Notes: generated by a model from the letters alone, not told the origin. Positions 33,291-42,702 are shown, counted from the first letter of the stretch. The stretch is DNA of 64,000 nucleotides from Clostridia bacterium (GCA_900767415.1 CAAFYZ010000052.1:1-64000); one strand, 5' to 3'. Numbers and translations are program-made.

Positions 33291-35545
33291 GTGTTGTCCT
33301 CCTTCTTTTCGCCGATAACCATGTAACAGAACGGAATAGTTGCCGCCTCCGTTCCGTCATTATGAACTGAAATACTTCCCGCCGCGTGTCCGAGCGGATT
33401 CGACCAATCGCCAGAATAGACATAATTGACATGTCCTTTTGTATTCGTGCCTGTGATGGACGCAAAACCAACCGGAACCGATTTATATGCTATAGAGTAA
33501 GGAATATAATAGACTTTATAACCACCCGCGGGTACATTTTCAAGATAACCTGTGCCAATAAAAATATCATATCCGGAAATCAGCATTGCATTTTTCGCCT
33601 TTTTGGCGATAATGGTTCCGTCCTCTATTTCGTTGACGGACGCAAGTCTTTTTATCTTGTTGTTTTCATCTCCGCTTGCGACATAGACATTTCCGTCTAC
33701 GACGATATTCACCGTGTTTCCGATCTTGACGAAGGCGATGTCGGCGAGGTTGCTTTCGCTTCCTTCCTGCCAGTCGGTGATAAGATTTTCTTTTGTCAGT
33801 CCTGCCAGTTCCCCGTTTGCCCACCATACAGATGAATTGTTCCCGGTGAAGCCGGTCGGATAATTTGCCTTGCTTGCCAATGTAGCGAAGGTTCCGCTTC
33901 CCATCTTGGAATCGACATAGCCCTTTGAGGCGGCGTGTTCCGGTTCGGTCGGCGTCTCCGGAACAAGAATATTTCCTCCTGTATTTCGTGTAGGAACAAT
34001 TCCTTCTTCTACTCCGGTTGGCGAGAATTTGAGATAACCTTGTCTTCCGTTCGGGTTTATATCGTCTTTTGCAAAAACACAATATATGCGTCCCATTTGT
34101 TTTCTCTCCGGCGGTGGGATTAAATCAAGTTTTTCACCGATGCCGCTCCAAAGGTTCGATATCTCACCCTTGGTAATTCCGCTGTTGATAGCATTCCACT
34201 GCGCCACAGTAAATCCGGAACTGTTCAACTCGTACTCTGCTACAAAACTTCCTTTTCTTCCTGTTCTGGCAACCCACTTATACCGAATGTATCTATGAGA
34301 TCCCGTAGAAGGGGAAGACTGATACAAAAACGCGTAATCGTTGTTTTTTACATAGTAGTTACCCTCCGGATCATTTTCCTGCCACGGCAGTTTGTTAAGC
34401 CCTCCCTCCGTAAGATCAAAAGTTCCTCGGAAGGTTGCCGTATTTGTGGCGATGGAAGAATTGACAAACTCCTTTGATGCGGCGGCGTTGTCGGCATGCG
34501 GTTCAAGTGGTACCAAAAGGTCGCCGTATTCCGAGCGAAAAGGAATCCATCCTTTTTTTATGACAGAAGGTGACGAAGGAAAAGCCGTCTGCTTACCGTT
34601 CGGAAAACTGTCGCTTTTGGCATAAACACCATAGATTTGCGTCGCTCCGCCATTTTCCTCCGGTTCAATCAAGGGCGGGGCGTCGCATCTGCGGATCAGA
34701 TCTTCGGGATCTTTCGGTTCTCCTTTGGCATATACGGTTCCGTCCTGCCGAACACCTAACACCTGACCGACTTCGAGCAAGTCATCGGGGTTTGCGGGCG
34801 GATTCTCTCCGAGCAACACCTGATACTCCCGCGTCGGCTCTTTCTGCGCTTTTTCCGCATCGGAAGGCGCTTGCACAAGTGAGCCAAGTTTCTCCCCGTT
34901 TCGAAGGTTCAGATTTCTGTTTTCCGCGGCAATTGCCCATTGCTTTGCCACTTCTGCGCTTTTGCCTGCGGCGCTTGCACTTTCGGCGGCGTTACCTTCG
35001 CTTTTTGCGGCGTTGCCGGCGCTCGCTTTGGCACTGTCCTGTGCGGAAAGTGCGGCGTTGAGATACGTCATGATGTCTCCGAAGTTGTCTTCCGTATACG
35101 TCGGCGCAAGCATCGGAGTTCCCGGCTCTACGACAAGAGAGAGTGCTGTCGTCGTCACGGTCTGCCCTTCGGAAATCAGGGTAACGCCATTTTCTTTCTT
35201 CGCGATATTCGCCATTGTAAAGGTAAATTGCACGGTCAGAATGCCTGCGTATTGCGTCATCGGCGCGGGGACGAGAATGCGAAAAGCACTGTAAACTATA
35301 CCCGCAGGATCGCGCAGGACTTCGTCCGTCTCAAGCTTTTCAAGCGCAATCGGGTCTTTTCCGTTCTCCGCGAGGGCGGGATAGATATACAGTCCGTTCG
35401 GGAGTCGTGCCGACATGGTAACGACCGACGAATGGTCGATCGGTGCGAGGACGATGATCTCGTCCGCGAGGTTCGACCCTTGGTGCAGATTTCCGCTATT
35501 GACGGTCGCCTTGCTGTTTCCCTTTTGATCAAAGATAAAAATCAT
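33287..35545 (-). CDS. receptor-binding tail fibre with BppU-like N-terminus
   Basis: 752 residues. The first 150 residues (NSGNLHQGSNLADEIIVLAP, then SARLPNGLYIYPALAENG) resemble the BppU baseplate-attachment domain that I recall from siphovirus fibres. An Ala-rich coiled coil follows (AQDSAKASAGNAAKSEGNAAESASAAGKS-like). Beta-rich repeats then include two partial duplicates (QIYGVYAKSDSFPNGKQ and RIYCVFAKDDINPNGRQ, each followed by a VPLEPHADNAASKEFV or VPETPTEPEHAASKGYV stretch). It likely determines host range. Confidence 0.7.
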   Translation of the reverse strand: MIFIFDQKGNSKATVNSGNLHQGSNLADEIIVLAPIDHSSVVTMSARLPNGLYIYPALAENGKDPIALEKLETDEVLRDPAGIVYSAFRILVPAPMTQYAGILTVQFTFTMANIAKKENGVTLISEGQTVTTTALSLVVEPGTPMLAPTYTEDNFGDIMTYLNAALSAQDSAKASAGNAAKSEGNAAESASAAGKSAEVAKQWAIAAENRNLNLRNGEKLGSLVQAPSDAEKAQKEPTREYQVLLGENPPANPDDLLEVGQVLGVRQDGTVYAKGEPKDPEDLIRRCDAPPLIEPEENGGATQIYGVYAKSDSFPNGKQTAFPSSPSVIKKGWIPFRSEYGDLLVPLEPHADNAAASKEFVNSSIATNTATFRGTFDLTEGGLNKLPWQENDPEGNYYVKNNDYAFLYQSSPSTGSHRYIRYKWVARTGRKGSFVAEYELNSSGFTVAQWNAINSGITKGEISNLWSGIGEKLDLIPPPERKQMGRIYCVFAKDDINPNGRQGYLKFSPTGVEEGIVPTRNTGGNILVPETPTEPEHAASKGYVDSKMGSGTFATLASKANYPTGFTGNNSSVWWANGELAGLTKENLITDWQEGSESNLADIAFVKIGNTVNIVVDGNVYVASGDENNKIKRLASVNEIEDGTIIAKKAKNAMLISGYDIFIGTGYLENVPAGGYKVYYIPYSIAYKSVPVGFASITGTNTKGHVNYVYSGDWSNPLGHAAGSISVHNDGTEAATIPFCYMVIGEKKEDNT

Positions 35546-35597
35546 GGTTTTTCCTCCTTTCCGTGATTTTTTCGTGGGGTGTTCTGTGGTCTTTCAT
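35529..35597 (-). CDS. 22-residue peptide overlapping the fibre start
   Basis: A short frame (MKDHRTPHEKITERRKNHDFYL) begins behind AAAGGAG and ends 17 bases inside the fibre gene. It contains the fibre ribosome site. It may couple translation of tail tip and fibre, or may be a chance frame. Confidence 0.35.
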   Translation of the reverse strand: MKDHRTPHEKITERRKNHDFYL

Positions 35598-35635
35598 GCG
35601 TGTATCTCCTTTGAAAAAATGATTTTGTTTTGCGT

Positions 35636-38600
35636 TCAGGCGTTGACCTGATAGAAGCAGAAAAGCGGAGTGCTCCCGTCATGGAACATCGATTCTCCTT
35701 TCTGAATCTGGCGGTTATATGCGAGCAGAACCTCATTTTCTCCGCCGTAGGTTACCGTTTTTTGACTTCCGCTCTCGGTCACGACGGTGACGGTTTTCTC
35801 CGGCAGGGTGCGATAAATCACCCACCCGGCACCCGAAGCGGGAGCGGGCGAGACATCGGGTCTTGTCTGAAGACAAAAGCAATCAGATTCAAGGGCTACG
35901 GAGAGCTTTGTCGACTCTGCGATATTTTCCGACGCGACATAGCGGGTGCTTTTGTTGATCGGGGATTTCAAAATCCCGACGAAGCAATCCTGCGGTTCCT
36001 CTCTCGAGACGAGAGTGCTCCGGGTTGCCAGTGCGGAGCCGATGATGAGTTTCTCATCCGCCGCACGGAATTCCACGCTCACGCTGACCGTAATCTTTTC
36101 TCGACTGTCCTTTCGGATATAGTAGGACTTGTTGAATTTCAGCACATCGCCGAAGTAAGTCCCATCAAATTCGGTTTCCGGGGTGGTATAGTAGGCGCGC
36201 TCGTTATCGGAAGACTTTTGAAGGAAAGTTGCGTCAAGGTATTCAATCCTTCCGTAGGCGTCGCCGTACGGCACATCGGTCAGCCAGTATCCCCTGACAT
36301 TTTCGACATCATCTGTTGCCGAGATGTACATTGCTTTATCGCCGGCGGAATAGTTGTCCTTCATGCAGAAAGAAAATTCCATCGAGTTGCCGAAGGAGGA
36401 GGCAATCACGGGAATCTGCACCGCGGGATATGTCTGATGGTTGCTTTTTCCCTTCACCTTCACGCAGGAAACGGGCAGAAAAACCGTATTTTCGTCCGTA
36501 CTGTTCGGTGCATAAAACGAATGCCCGAGATATTTCATATCGACACCGATGTTTGCGGTCGGGATTTGGCTCGGCTTTTTCCCGATCACGATGTAACTTT
36601 TCAAAAACACATTGCGGTTGTAGACTTCCTTCTCGCTCACCTCGTACACCCTTTTCACCGAGTCAATCCCGACAAATTCGGAAATGCGCTCGAAGTCCCG
36701 CGTCAGAGCAAGCGTCGCCTTCGTATATCGTGGGTAGATTTCCGCTTTTACCGCGCTGATGGCGAAGTCGTCGAGGCGCTTTCCCACCCCCGGGAGTCTC
36801 GCCTGCGGTGGAAGCAGATAGGTGCGTTCTTCTTCCGAGTTTCCGAGCATTGCCGCCGTCATCTTCAGATTTTCGCCGTAATAGGTCGTCTCGATCATGT
36901 TCCCCGACTGGTTATACACCTGCTGCCATTTCGGGAGTGTGGGATCGTACTTGTTTTTGCTATGAGAAACCGTTGCGGCAAAAATCGGCTTATAGGTAAT
37001 GCGAAAAGCGAGAGAGCCGACCGCTTTTTCCGCATTCTTCGCGTCGGTGAAAAGTTTATCCACTTCATCAATGCCTCGCCCGGAGCAAATTGCAAGAATG
37101 TTTGAGATCGCATAGGGGGAATATACCGCATCGTCCTTCGCGTTCGGTATCTGATAAAAAAGACCGTCAAGCCCCGAACGCCCCTGCGTGTAATAAATGG
37201 CGTATTCTTTGCTTGTCGAGATCCCGTCCTCATACGAGGAAAGGTTCGCGTCGTATTCCGTCTTTTCGTAAATAAAATTCGTGATGTCGACGGGTTCTAT
37301 CTTCCATGTTTCGGTAGTGCTTTCGTAATTCAGAAGTCCGACGACCACTTTTTCTATCGAATAGATTGGCGATTGCGTATAGACACGCGCATTTTTATCG
37401 GTAATCCGTGCATAGATATTTTCCGAACGCACGGAACGATAAAAATCAAAAGCCGGATCATCTACCGTCCCGGAACCGTACCCGAGTGAGTTCACGAGGT
37501 TCTGCGCGTTGCTCTTGACTTCCGTCGCATATTGCGAAATATCCATACTGCCATGTCGCTCAATCAAAGAGGCACCCGAAAGATCCGCTTCTCCGGGGTC
37601 TCCGTAATCGTCAAACGAAATCCTGAACGCATTTTCATTCGGGTCATACGTCGCCCTCGGCTCCGCATGAATAAAGCCGCCGACGGTCTGAAGTTGCTCG
37701 CGCAGGTTACATTCGGTCAAAGTGAATTCTGGCGCAATCGTTTTTGCATATTCCGCAAACTTTCCGCTTCCGGAAAGATAAAATCGCGGCGTCGGTTTGC
37801 CCGACCCGACTGCAAACAACGGTTCCGCAAGGTCGAGAATACGGTCAACGACAGTCGCCACCGTCCACGGCTCTCCCGATTGCCTGGTTTCGACTGCTAT
37901 CTGTTGATACTCAAAGGCATATTGAAAGACCATCCACCCGGTTTCGTCTCGCATGGAAACAAAAACTCTGTATCGGATCATCGCCGTTTTGGTGACGGTA
38001 TATTCAAATTCCGTGTTGCAATTCTCCGCATTCACCTCATATTTTGTCAACTTGTCTGCGGTTTCGATTTCTATATAGGGGTATGCGACTGGGTTGTCGT
38101 TGTTGTCGAGAACGACATAAGCGGGCTTTGCCTCATGGTATGTGTTGCTATCTCGGTTTTCTCCGATTGCCTGACATACCGCAGAGACGCTCGGAAGTTT
38201 CATTTTCGTTCCTTTGGCTGCCGGTGTCGTTACAAGCATGAGTGCGATCATTTGCTTTTTATTCAGATCTTTACGAGGCGCACCGGGAACATTTGCAAGT
38301 TGAATGCTTTTCGGTGCAATGGCACGCGGTATAACCCCCTGCCCCAATTTGTTCGTGAATGTGATCGACTGGCAAAGAATCCCCTCGAGGTACTTTGTCG
38401 CTTCGAGCAAAAAGGCGTCCTGATGGAAATAGACGCCTTTTTTGAAAGAGCTTTGCGCCGAGCTGTCGCGACCGAGAATAAAATACTCCCATTCCGTTAA
38501 CGTCTGACCGTCTTTTTTATATCCGATGCCGACAATCGCACCGACGCGGTAGATCTCTTTCCCCGAATAAAAAGATATATACCGCTCGTCAAGCTGTTTG

Positions 38601-38701
38601 TCGAGGTAGTTGCCGACCGAGAGCGGGGCGACGAGGGTGACATTTTCCCACCCGCTGTTTTTCTTTGTCGCGTCTTCCTTTATCTTACAAAGGATTTTCA
38701 T
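35636..38701 (-). CDS. large tail-tip / minor tail protein
   Basis: 1021 residues. The N-terminus (ILCKIKEDATKKNSGWENVTLVAPLSVGNYLDKQLDERYISFY) and the middle (SGKPTPRFYLSGSGKFAEYAKTIAPEFTLTECNLREQLQTVGGFIHAEP) fit the tail-tip (Tal/Dit-like) proteins of Bacillota phages, which I assign by size, position and beta-rich composition. It lies between a tape-measure-like gene plus cassette and the fibre. No peptidase or lysozyme motif is seen. Confidence 0.6.
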   Translation of the reverse strand: MKILCKIKEDATKKNSGWENVTLVAPLSVGNYLDKQLDERYISFYSGKEIYRVGAIVGIGYKKDGQTLTEWEYFILGRDSSAQSSFKKGVYFHQDAFLLEATKYLEGILCQSITFTNKLGQGVIPRAIAPKSIQLANVPGAPRKDLNKKQMIALMLVTTPAAKGTKMKLPSVSAVCQAIGENRDSNTYHEAKPAYVVLDNNDNPVAYPYIEIETADKLTKYEVNAENCNTEFEYTVTKTAMIRYRVFVSMRDETGWMVFQYAFEYQQIAVETRQSGEPWTVATVVDRILDLAEPLFAVGSGKPTPRFYLSGSGKFAEYAKTIAPEFTLTECNLREQLQTVGGFIHAEPRATYDPNENAFRISFDDYGDPGEADLSGASLIERHGSMDISQYATEVKSNAQNLVNSLGYGSGTVDDPAFDFYRSVRSENIYARITDKNARVYTQSPIYSIEKVVVGLLNYESTTETWKIEPVDITNFIYEKTEYDANLSSYEDGISTSKEYAIYYTQGRSGLDGLFYQIPNAKDDAVYSPYAISNILAICSGRGIDEVDKLFTDAKNAEKAVGSLAFRITYKPIFAATVSHSKNKYDPTLPKWQQVYNQSGNMIETTYYGENLKMTAAMLGNSEEERTYLLPPQARLPGVGKRLDDFAISAVKAEIYPRYTKATLALTRDFERISEFVGIDSVKRVYEVSEKEVYNRNVFLKSYIVIGKKPSQIPTANIGVDMKYLGHSFYAPNSTDENTVFLPVSCVKVKGKSNHQTYPAVQIPVIASSFGNSMEFSFCMKDNYSAGDKAMYISATDDVENVRGYWLTDVPYGDAYGRIEYLDATFLQKSSDNERAYYTTPETEFDGTYFGDVLKFNKSYYIRKDSREKITVSVSVEFRAADEKLIIGSALATRSTLVSREEPQDCFVGILKSPINKSTRYVASENIAESTKLSVALESDCFCLQTRPDVSPAPASGAGWVIYRTLPEKTVTVVTESGSQKTVTYGGENEVLLAYNRQIQKGESMFHDGSTPLFCFYQVNA

Positions 38702-38719
38702 ATTTCCTCCATGAAAAAA

Positions 38720-38774
38720 GGCGGGGAAAATCCCGCCATGGTATGAAAAAAGGAACGCCCGAAGGTGTTCCTTT
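38720..38774 (-). terminator. two tandem terminators after cassette C
   Basis: Reading leftward, AAAGGAACACC/GGCGTTCCTTT (38749-38774) runs into TTTTT, then GGCGGG/CCCGCC (38720-38737) runs into TTTTTT. They close the papain-like effector cassette just before the tail-tip gene. Confidence 0.8.
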
Positions 38775-38822
38775 CATTTTGTTCGTTTTCGTTTGGCGAT
38801 ACGATTTTTCTCGGCTTTGCTT

Positions 38823-39080
38823 TCAGTTGCTTTCGCCTTTCTCGGCATTTTCCTGCTGAATACTCCACGCCTCATAAGCAAACGACTCTTCGTGCGTCGA
38901 AAGTCTCGCTTTCCCGTCCTTTACGAGAATAACAAACGGGCAATAGCTGATGAAAACAGGTTCATTATATATCGGTTCCCACACTTCATAGCCATTCCAA
39001 TTGTCGATGTGTTCAACCCCGTCGCCAGCCAGTTCTTTACACGCAAGGCGTTTGATTTCTTTCATAAGTTCATCGTTCAT
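38823..39080 (-). CDS. partner protein of the papain-like effector (putative immunity)
   Basis: 85 residues. Its ATG lies inside the last codons of the effector gene (11-base overlap). It is acidic and soluble, with FVILVKDGKARLSTHEESFAYEAW near the end. No family is recognised. The same position, one small gene overlapping the 3' end of the effector, is seen in the two other cassettes, which is why an immunity or chaperone role is proposed. Confidence 0.6.
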   Translation of the reverse strand: MNDELMKEIKRLACKELAGDGVEHIDNWNGYEVWEPIYNEPVFISYCPFVILVKDGKARLSTHEESFAYEAWSIQQENAEKGESN

Positions 39081-39852
39081 CTGTTTTCACCTTTCTCATA
39101 ATTTTATTTGCATACCCCTCTTCCACCTTACAATCGGTAATGTCGTAGAGGGTGTGTGCGGAAGTATTTCGTGCTTTTAATTCGGCGGAAAAATCCTGAA
39201 GGTCGAAAGTCATTCCGGTTTGCGGGTCGTATGCGCGAAATTTTCCGCCCATTTTATCTACCGTGAGAATGTGCCCGTTCTTCTTGTTTTTATGAAGGTA
39301 TGTCATCGCATACAGCCGTCCGGGCTTTGTATTTTTCTCGAGGAAGTCGGCGATGCTCTGCTCCTTGTCCGCGGTGATCGGCGTCGGAGAGTTCCCGTCC
39401 TCGTCTATGTAAATATCAATCGGGTGCTTGGCAAGCAGGTCGGTATAGGAATCTTCGCTGTACGGCAATGCCTCGACATTGTAGCCGTGGAGGCGTGCGA
39501 GATATACCGCGGTGCATGTTTGGCAGTTTTTGTCGTACCCTTCCCCCGTCCCGTACTTCGGGTTACAACGGTGACCGTCCGCCTGTGTAAATGACATGGG
39601 GGCGCCCTTTTCCGCGTCGGCAATGTTGCCGGTGTAGAAATCGTGCCCTTTCAGTCGTTCGCCCATCGGTTTCTTTTTGACGGGCTTCCAGTCGAGCGGT
39701 GGCTCTTCTGCCGCCTCCCTCGCTTTATCATCGGCGAGGATCTTCGAATACGGCGTATTCTGCCGATAGGTGATCTTGCGGGCGGTGGCGTCTTTCTCGG
39801 TAAATCGACCGTCGGTATCTCTCGGGTGGTCTTGTTCGTTCCAGGTCTGCAT
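39070..39852 (-). CDS. tagged papain-fold effector (Tox-PL-like cysteine peptidase/deamidase)
   Basis: 260 residues. The tag MQTWNEQDHPRDTDGRFTEK plus ITYRQNTPYSKILADDKAREA occupies residues 1-47. After a linker, residues 95-220 match papain-fold polymorphic toxins. Cysteines in DKNCQTCTAVYLARLHGYNVEALP (C110 or C113), His194 in NGHILTVDK and Asp209 in RAYDPQTG form a plausible triad. Members of this class cleave or deamidate target proteins. The start at 39852 aligns the tag with its relatives. An upstream start would lie in the promoter. Confidence 0.75.
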   Translation of the reverse strand: MQTWNEQDHPRDTDGRFTEKDATARKITYRQNTPYSKILADDKAREAAEEPPLDWKPVKKKPMGERLKGHDFYTGNIADAEKGAPMSFTQADGHRCNPKYGTGEGYDKNCQTCTAVYLARLHGYNVEALPYSEDSYTDLLAKHPIDIYIDEDGNSPTPITADKEQSIADFLEKNTKPGRLYAMTYLHKNKKNGHILTVDKMGGKFRAYDPQTGMTFDLQDFSAELKARNTSAHTLYDITDCKVEEGYANKIMRKVKTDER

Positions 39853-39856
39853 GTTT

Positions 39857-39885
39857 ATTATATCCTCCTTTCGCCGGATTGTCAA
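39857..39885 (-). promoter_or_regulatory. promoter of cassette C, 4 bases before the ATG
   Basis: TTGACA, 17 bases and TATAAT. The -10 box ends 4 bases before the effector ATG, so the transcript would start at or next to the start codon. An AAAGGAGG ribosome site is embedded in the spacer and would serve only read-through transcripts. Confidence 0.75.
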
Positions 39886-40382
39886 TAGGTTTTTCTGCCT
39901 GCACCGGCGCGGGCGTTTGCCATGCCGATGCCGACGCTCTCGACCTGCTTTGCGATGTCGATGTCTTTCTGTGCGTTCGCGATCCTGACGCCTTCATTGA
40001 CGAAGCCCATGACGCCCGCGACCATTGCCGCGGGGTTCGCCGTTGCGATGCCGATCCCGATCGAGGCGGTATAGGCGCCGTAGGTCAGGGCGCGGTTGAT
40101 GGTATAGTTCTGCTTTGCCTGTAAGCGGGCGTTTCCCGTGCGCAGTTCCACGCGGTTCAACTCCGCACGGATCAGTTGCCCGCCGATCTGCGCGACCGAG
40201 CGAACGGCGGCGCAGTTCAATAGCATTTTCGCCCCGCCGACAAGACCGATGCTGCCCTCCTCTTTTTTCTTCTTCGGGTTCGCCTGCTGTTGCCAGCCGT
40301 CACCCGTCGACGCGGAGGTCTTTTTCTCACTTTTCTTGTCCCCGTCGACCGAGATCTTGATATAATAGCTTGTGTCCGCCAT
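39882..40382 (-). CDS. very short tape-measure-like protein
   Basis: 166 residues at the position where siphoviruses encode the tape measure (between tail-tube-like and tail-tip genes). A charged N-terminus (SVDGDKKSEKKTSASTGDG) leads helices and a hydrophobic Ala/Gly stretch (ALTYGAYTASIGIGIATANPAAMVAGVMGFV) like the membrane-active part of tape measures. Ordinary tape measures have 600 or more residues. The assignment is by position and composition. The stop codon lies inside the -35 box of cassette C. Confidence 0.45.
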   Translation of the reverse strand: MADTSYYIKISVDGDKKSEKKTSASTGDGWQQQANPKKKKEEGSIGLVGGAKMLLNCAAVRSVAQIGGQLIRAELNRVELRTGNARLQAKQNYTINRALTYGAYTASIGIGIATANPAAMVAGVMGFVNEGVRIANAQKDIDIAKQVESVGIGMANARAGAGRKTY

Positions 40383-40391
40383 ATTTTCCTC

Positions 40392-41342
40392 CTATTTTGC
40401 GTTTGCTTCGATGTCGAAGTATTCGACAAGGGAGATCGCGTTCGACGCCGCAAGCCCGTTCTCGCCTGCGAGAGAGCCCTCCGAGAATACCATGGTATAC
40501 TTGTAATCGTCTTTCCCTTTCGTCACTGTGACGGTGAGGGGGATCACCTTGCCTCCCAAGAGATACTCATCGAGGAGGGCGTCAAAACCCGAGTTTTGCG
40601 CGACACGGTTGAAAGAGATGACAAGTGCGGTACCGTCGACCACCGCGCGGGAGACGCCGTCGTCGTTGCCCGTGAGGAGCATGTTCCCGTTCTGTATCGT
40701 CTTGCGTCCGATGGTATAGGACGGAAGGGACAGTGTAATTGCGTTCTCCTCGATGTCGGTTTCCCTTCTCACACTGATTTTGAGATCGTCCGAAGGAAAT
40801 CCGTTTGCCGTAAAGGTATAATCGACGAAAAAGGTCATCGTATAGGAATCCCCGACGACCTCGCGCGTGTCTCTCTGCCCGCTATCGACAAGTTCGTAAT
40901 TCGTCGTGACGAAATAACTGTCCGCGGTGCTTTCCACGGACGCGGGGGCGTCCTGCATGACGGTCGCTTCCGTCAGGTGAAAGGCGTTGTCTGTCAGTCG
41001 CCGCACGCATTCGATGATCTTGCTCTCCCGCCTGTCGGGCTTTGTCACGTTCCGCACATTCGCGAAAGGAATGAGCAACTCGACGGAGACACCCATCGTC
41101 GCGGTGAAGAGATCCTGTGCCGTGCCGCTTGACTCATAACTTGTCTGTCGGAAGATACCGTCGATGGTATATTCGACGCTGTTTGTCCCTTCCTTTCGCA
41201 CCGCGGGAGTCTTCTCCGCCGTGTCGACATGGATTTTGAAGGTGAAGGCGGTATTTTTGATAATACCGTTCAGCCCCGAGGAATCGACGCCGTCGTTCAG
41301 GGCTTTTTCAAGATTTTCGGCAAGTGTTGCGAGAGAGATCAT
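40392..41342 (-). CDS. phage tail protein, probable tube/terminator
   Basis: 316 residues. It is beta-rich, with a helical N-terminus (ISLATLAENLEKALNDGVD) like tail-terminator proteins and a C-terminal half (IPLTVTVTKGKDDYKYTMVFSEGSLAGENG) with tail-tube-like composition. It follows a gp10-like gene with a 4-base overlap. It could combine terminator and tube functions, since no separate major tail protein is seen. Confidence 0.5.
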   Translation of the reverse strand: MISLATLAENLEKALNDGVDSSGLNGIIKNTAFTFKIHVDTAEKTPAVRKEGTNSVEYTIDGIFRQTSYESSGTAQDLFTATMGVSVELLIPFANVRNVTKPDRRESKIIECVRRLTDNAFHLTEATVMQDAPASVESTADSYFVTTNYELVDSGQRDTREVVGDSYTMTFFVDYTFTANGFPSDDLKISVRRETDIEENAITLSLPSYTIGRKTIQNGNMLLTGNDDGVSRAVVDGTALVISFNRVAQNSGFDALLDEYLLGGKVIPLTVTVTKGKDDYKYTMVFSEGSLAGENGLAASNAISLVEYFDIEANAK

Positions 41343-41734
41343 TTTTTCGTTTTCCTTTCGGTTTGTTCCGTGAGTTTTGCAAAGCGGATTCTGTCCGCCT
41401 TTCTGTGGAGCCGCGCGGGCAGGTCATCCGCCCGCTTGAAATTCTCGGTGCCGCTCACCGTGCCGCCGAGCTTTTCGGCGATCGTCTCGGCAATCTTCAC
41501 CGCGGCGTCGCTGATCCAGTTTTCATTCGGGTTTTTCTTGCCCTTCCACTTCGGCGATTGCCACTCTTCGTTGGTATAGCACACATAGGGGACGTCGGAG
41601 GCGTGAATACAGATCCAATATTCCGACCGGGATTTTTTCTCGACCTTGATGCTCTGCTCCATGTTTCCCGTCTGCCACGGGCAGACCTTGCGAAGGTAGG
41701 CGGCACCCGCCGAGACGAGAGAGGAGAGCTTCAT
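41339..41734 (-). CDS. HK97 gp10-like head-tail joining protein
   Basis: 131 residues. The start MKLSSLVSAGAAYLRKVCPWQTGNMEQSIKVEK and the later YVCYTNEEWQSP...WISDAAVKIAETIAEKLGG follow the HK97 gp10/tail-completion pattern (early P-x-x-TG-x-L, central Y-x-x-Y-x-E). It has an ATGA start overlap with the preceding connector gene. Confidence 0.6.
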   Translation of the reverse strand: MKLSSLVSAGAAYLRKVCPWQTGNMEQSIKVEKKSRSEYWICIHASDVPYVCYTNEEWQSPKWKGKKNPNENWISDAAVKIAETIAEKLGGTVSGTENFKRADDLPARLHRKADRIRFAKLTEQTERKTKK

Positions 41735-42138
41735 CGATCGATCCCCCACGGGTTCTCGATCTCCACAAGGCGAAGAATGTATTCTGTGCCGAGGGGCACG
41801 GGCGTATAGCGCATCGCCTCTCGGCTCGCGGCACGGGTGTCCTGCGTGACCGAGAGAATGGCAAAAAGGCGGGAATCGAAGGTGACATAGCCGCTCTGCC
41901 GAAAGCGGATCGCGTCTCGCGTCTTGACGGTCGCCGTCGCCGCCTCGCGGTCGATCAGCCCGCCGAGGAGCTGCTTATAATGCCATTCGGTCGGGTCGAC
42001 AAACTCGAAGTCGAAGGGCTCGGGCTCTACGCTCTCGCTCGGGTCGGCAGGAAAGATCTCAGGCGTCGGCAGGTTCTCGTAATAGTTCGCGGGGTTCGTC
42101 TGATAGAAACGCCCCGAAAGAATGTCAAGAAAGTCCAT
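41731..42138 (-). CDS. phage head-closure/connector protein
   Basis: 135 residues starting MDFLDILSGRFYQTNPANYYENLPTPE. It is mostly beta-sheet, with FRQSGYVTFDSRLFAILSVTQDTRAASREAMRYTPVPLG. Position between the gp6-like and gp10-like genes indicates a head-closure protein. Confidence 0.5.
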   Translation of the reverse strand: MDFLDILSGRFYQTNPANYYENLPTPEIFPADPSESVEPEPFDFEFVDPTEWHYKQLLGGLIDREAATATVKTRDAIRFRQSGYVTFDSRLFAILSVTQDTRAASREAMRYTPVPLGTEYILRLVEIENPWGIDR

Positions 42139-42568
42139 AGCCACCCGCCCCCGCATACGTGATCGAGACGCCGAGGCACGGGATCACGGTATCAAGCACC
42201 GACTTCGCCGTCTCGTCGATGGCAAACTTCCGCTTATCGGGTTCTGCCGAGCGCGAAAAGTCGCCGTTCATAAGGAGATATTCCGCCTGATTCAGAAGGG
42301 CGGAAAAGATCACGGGACGGCACGCCTCCACCGTCGCGATGATCTCGTCCTGCTCCGCGTTGTTCATGGTGAAGGTGTGAAGGTAGGTATAGATCATCTC
42401 CGAGACGCGGGTGCAAAGGCGGTTGATAACGCCCGTCGCGTCGATCGTTTTGTTTCGTGACACGCGGCGGCGAATGTCCGTGCCGTGTGTCTGCAAGGCG
42501 TGCTCGGTCAGGACGAAGTGCCGCGTCACCTCGTCAAAGATCATGTTTTCGTCGGAATAGGGTTGCAT
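42125..42568 (-). CDS. phage head-tail adaptor (gp6-like)
   Basis: 147 residues starting MQPYSDENMIFDEVTRHFVLTEHALQ behind CGGAGG. All-helical, as in connector adaptors (VINRLCTRVSEMIYTYLHTF, then ALLNQAEYLLMNGD). It is the first connector gene after cassette B. Confidence 0.55.
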   Translation of the reverse strand: MQPYSDENMIFDEVTRHFVLTEHALQTHGTDIRRRVSRNKTIDATGVINRLCTRVSEMIYTYLHTFTMNNAEQDEIIATVEACRPVIFSALLNQAEYLLMNGDFSRSAEPDKRKFAIDETAKSVLDTVIPCLGVSITYAGAGGYGLS

Positions 42569-42675
42569 AAGTTCCTCCGTTCTCGCCCGAAGGCGGTAAA
42601 TATCAAAAAATGCGGGGTTCTCCCGCTTGTGCTCTTGTCGGAATTGCACCGACGATTCTGTTCGGAGCATAGAAA

Positions 42676-42702
42676 AAGGGAGCCGTCATAAACGGTTCCC
42701 TT
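42676..42702 (-). terminator. terminator of cassette B
   Basis: Leftward AAGGGAACCGT/ACGGCTCCCTT runs into TTTCTATGC. It is nearly the same as the terminator of cassette A. Confidence 0.8.

Noticed and set aside
35630..37105. A 491-codon rightward frame opposite the tail-tip gene
   Set aside because: It is an antisense shadow of the 1021-residue tail-tip gene, which has operon context and a good ribosome site.
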